A stretch of 64,000 nucleotides of DNA from Streptomyces sp. NBC_01446 (lineage in GTDB: Bacteria; Actinomycetota; Actinomycetes; Streptomycetales; Streptomycetaceae), in contig NZ_JAPEPO010000001.1 of the NCBI RefSeq assembly GCF_026340095.1, positions 310,001 through 374,000 of the forward strand, in the 5' to 3' direction. This document shows, in pieces, positions 62,721 to 64,000 of this stretch; position 1 is the stretch's first letter; the number at the start of each line of letters is the position of its first letter. The translations under genes and the position numbers were made by a program. The notes under the pieces are model-generated. The model was given only the letters and a program-made list of their open reading frames with translations, was not told where the DNA came from and did no database searches.

Positions 62721-63689
62721 ATGACGCCGACCGAACCCGAGAACGTACGCCGCGTCGCCTGTGTGGGCGCCGGGGTGATCGGCGGCGGCTGGGTCGCCCA
62801 CTTCCTGGCCCGCGGCTACGACGTCACGGCCTGGGACCCGGCGCCCGACGCGGAGCTGCGGCTGCGCCGCCTCGTCGACGCCGCGTGGCCCGCGCTCACG
62901 CAGCTCGGCCTCGCCGACGGGGCGTCCACGGACCGCCTCACGGTGACCGCCACTCTCGAAGAGGCCGTGACGGACGCCCAGTTCGTACAGGAGAGCGCTC
63001 CGGAGAAGCTGGACCTCAAGCGCGATCTGCTGGCCCGCCTGGACGCCGCGACACCGCCCGGAGTCGTCATCGCCTCGTCCACGTCCGGCTATCCGATGAC
63101 GGACATGCAGACGGACGCGGAGGGTGCGGGCCGCCTCGTCGTGGGGCACCCGTTCAACCCGCCGTACCTCATCCCGCTGGTCGAGGTGGTCGGCGGCGAG
63201 CGGACCTCGGCGGAGGCGGTGGCGTGGGCCTCCCGCTTCTACGAGGTGGCGGGCAAGTCCGTCATCACGATGGACCGCGAGGTACCCGGATTCATCGCCA
63301 ACCGCCTCCAGGAAGCACTGTGGCGCGAGGCCCTGCACATGGTCGCCAACGGCGAGGCCACGGTGAAGGAGATCGACGACTCCATCACCGAAGGTCCCGG
63401 ACTGCGCTGGGCCTTCATGGGCCCGATGCTGACGTTCGCGCTCGCGGGCGGCGAGGGCGGCATGGCACACATGCTGGACCACTTCGGCCCCTCCTTGAAG
63501 TCGCCGTGGACCCGCCTCGAAGCCCCCGAACTCGACAAGGCGCTGTACGACTCCGTGGTCGCCGGCTGCGACGACGCGGCGGCCGGACGGACCATCGCCG
63601 ACCTCGTGGCCGAACGCGACCAGGGCGTCATCGACGTACTGCGTGCGACGGGCCGCCTGCCGGGCGCCCGGAAGGAGGCCGGCAAGTGA
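62721..63689 (+). CDS. Probable L-carnitine 3-dehydrogenase (3-hydroxyacyl-CoA dehydrogenase family)
   Basis: The 322-residue protein has the NAD-binding CVGAGVIGGGWVAHFLARGYDVTAWD, the catalytic-region GHPFNPPYLIPLVEVVGG, and EVPGFIANRLQEALWREALHMVANGEA in the C-terminal dimer domain. Length and context (between BKACE and a hotdog thioesterase) match carnitine 3-dehydrogenase (CdhA); lambda-crystallin-like dehydrogenases are the alternative. ATG 62721 follows the BKACE stop by 2 bp. Confidence 0.78.
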   Translation: MTPTEPENVRRVACVGAGVIGGGWVAHFLARGYDVTAWDPAPDAELRLRRLVDAAWPALTQLGLADGASTDRLTVTATLEEAVTDAQFVQESAPEKLDLKRDLLARLDAATPPGVVIASSTSGYPMTDMQTDAEGAGRLVVGHPFNPPYLIPLVEVVGGERTSAEAVAWASRFYEVAGKSVITMDREVPGFIANRLQEALWREALHMVANGEATVKEIDDSITEGPGLRWAFMGPMLTFALAGGEGGMAHMLDHFGPSLKSPWTRLEAPELDKALYDSVVAGCDDAAAGRTIADLVAERDQGVIDVLRATGRLPGARKEAGK

Positions 63690-64000
63690 CGCCGCTGCCC
63701 CTGCTCCACAGCACCGTCCGCGCCGAGTGGATCGACTACAACGGCCACATGAGCGAGGCGTTCTACGTCCTCGTCTTCGGGCACGCCACCGACGCGCTGA
63801 TGATCGAGACGGGCCTGCACTCCGGGTACCGCGAGTCCACCGGCTGTTCCCTGTACACGGTCGAGTCCCACCTGCGCTATCTGCGCGACGTCCCGGAGGG
63901 AGCGACACTCGCCGTCCGCAGCAGGGTCCTGGGCGCCGCCGCCAAGAAGGCCCGCTTCACCCACGAGATGTACGTCGTCACGGCCCCGGGCACGGAACCC
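63686..64000 (+). CDS. 4HBT-type (hotdog) thioesterase, partial at right edge
   Basis: 105 codons are present. GTG 63686 overlaps the previous stop (GTGA). EWIDYNGHMSEAFYVLVFGHATDALM is the active-site segment of YbgC/4HBT-type thioesterases, with the aspartate in IDYNGH. In the carnitine pathway this enzyme (CdhB role) would hydrolyse betainyl-CoA to glycine betaine. The C-terminus lies beyond the window. Confidence 0.82.
   Translation, partial: MTPLPLLHSTVRAEWIDYNGHMSEAFYVLVFGHATDALMIETGLHSGYRESTGCSLYTVESHLRYLRDVPEGATLAVRSRVLGAAAKKARFTHEMYVVTAPGTEP

Overview
The window is typical high-GC Streptomyces DNA. G/C dominates the third codon position, GTG starts and 4-bp ATGA/GTGA gene overlaps are frequent, and several promoters end directly at a start codon (leaderless genes). 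It also carries two short intergenic sequences that I recognise from memory as common Streptomyces repeats. It reads as chromosome-arm or near-arm content: accessory metabolism, transporters, paired regulators and IS200/IS605-type elements, with only tRNA-Pro(GGG), DUF309 and the cobalamin genes looking core.

Layout. 0-7 kb: N-terminus of an ABC exporter behind a MerR/SoxR-like operator, an enoyl-CoA hydratase, a TnpB element that has replaced most of a metallophosphoesterase gene, a GNAT acetyltransferase, a methyltransferase gene lacking its middle, an SPFH gene coupled to a NAD-kinase-like gene, and a YceI protein. 7-16 kb: two coupled JmjC/cupin-like paralogues, a gabT-gabD pair, a ROK regulator, a sugar ABC importer operon collapsed to about 0.3 kb, and two coupled Gfo/Idh/MocA dehydrogenases. 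16-29 kb: NUDIX, MscS channel, secreted PQQ-type sugar dehydrogenase with a LamG-like protein, a frameshifted TnpB, a glycerol-kinase/GlpA-like/FAD-oxidoreductase operon, an APC amino-acid permease and tRNA-Pro. 29-45 kb: DUF309, a DHA2 drug exporter with an extra C-terminal domain, a TauE-type permease, a frameshifted TnpB-related gene abutting a broken fabG, a thiolase, cobH/cobK/cbiD, a NarL-type two-component pair and a large NACHT (STAND) NTPase. 44.6-46.5 kb: an IS200/IS605 element with decayed tnpA and intact tnpB.

46.5-60.8 kb is the most interesting block. A LacI regulator heads a minus-strand run encoding an oligopeptide-type ABC importer, a GH29 fucosidase and a secreted GH84 beta-N-acetylglucosaminidase; divergently lie a GH5 beta-mannosidase-like enzyme and a GH85 endo-beta-N-acetylglucosaminidase. 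Together these match the steps needed to import and dismantle the core of N-linked glycans or glycopeptides. From 60.8 kb to the right edge a fused XRE-TetR regulator precedes a three-gene operon that fits L-carnitine breakdown (beta-keto acid cleavage enzyme, carnitine 3-dehydrogenase, thioesterase).

A theme across the window is gene decay that removes the middle of genes and leaves both ends (methyltransferase, ABC importer, fabG), beside four TnpB-type genes. Two TnpB proteins are intact, and three of the four elements keep a recognisable omega-RNA end followed by a readable guide.
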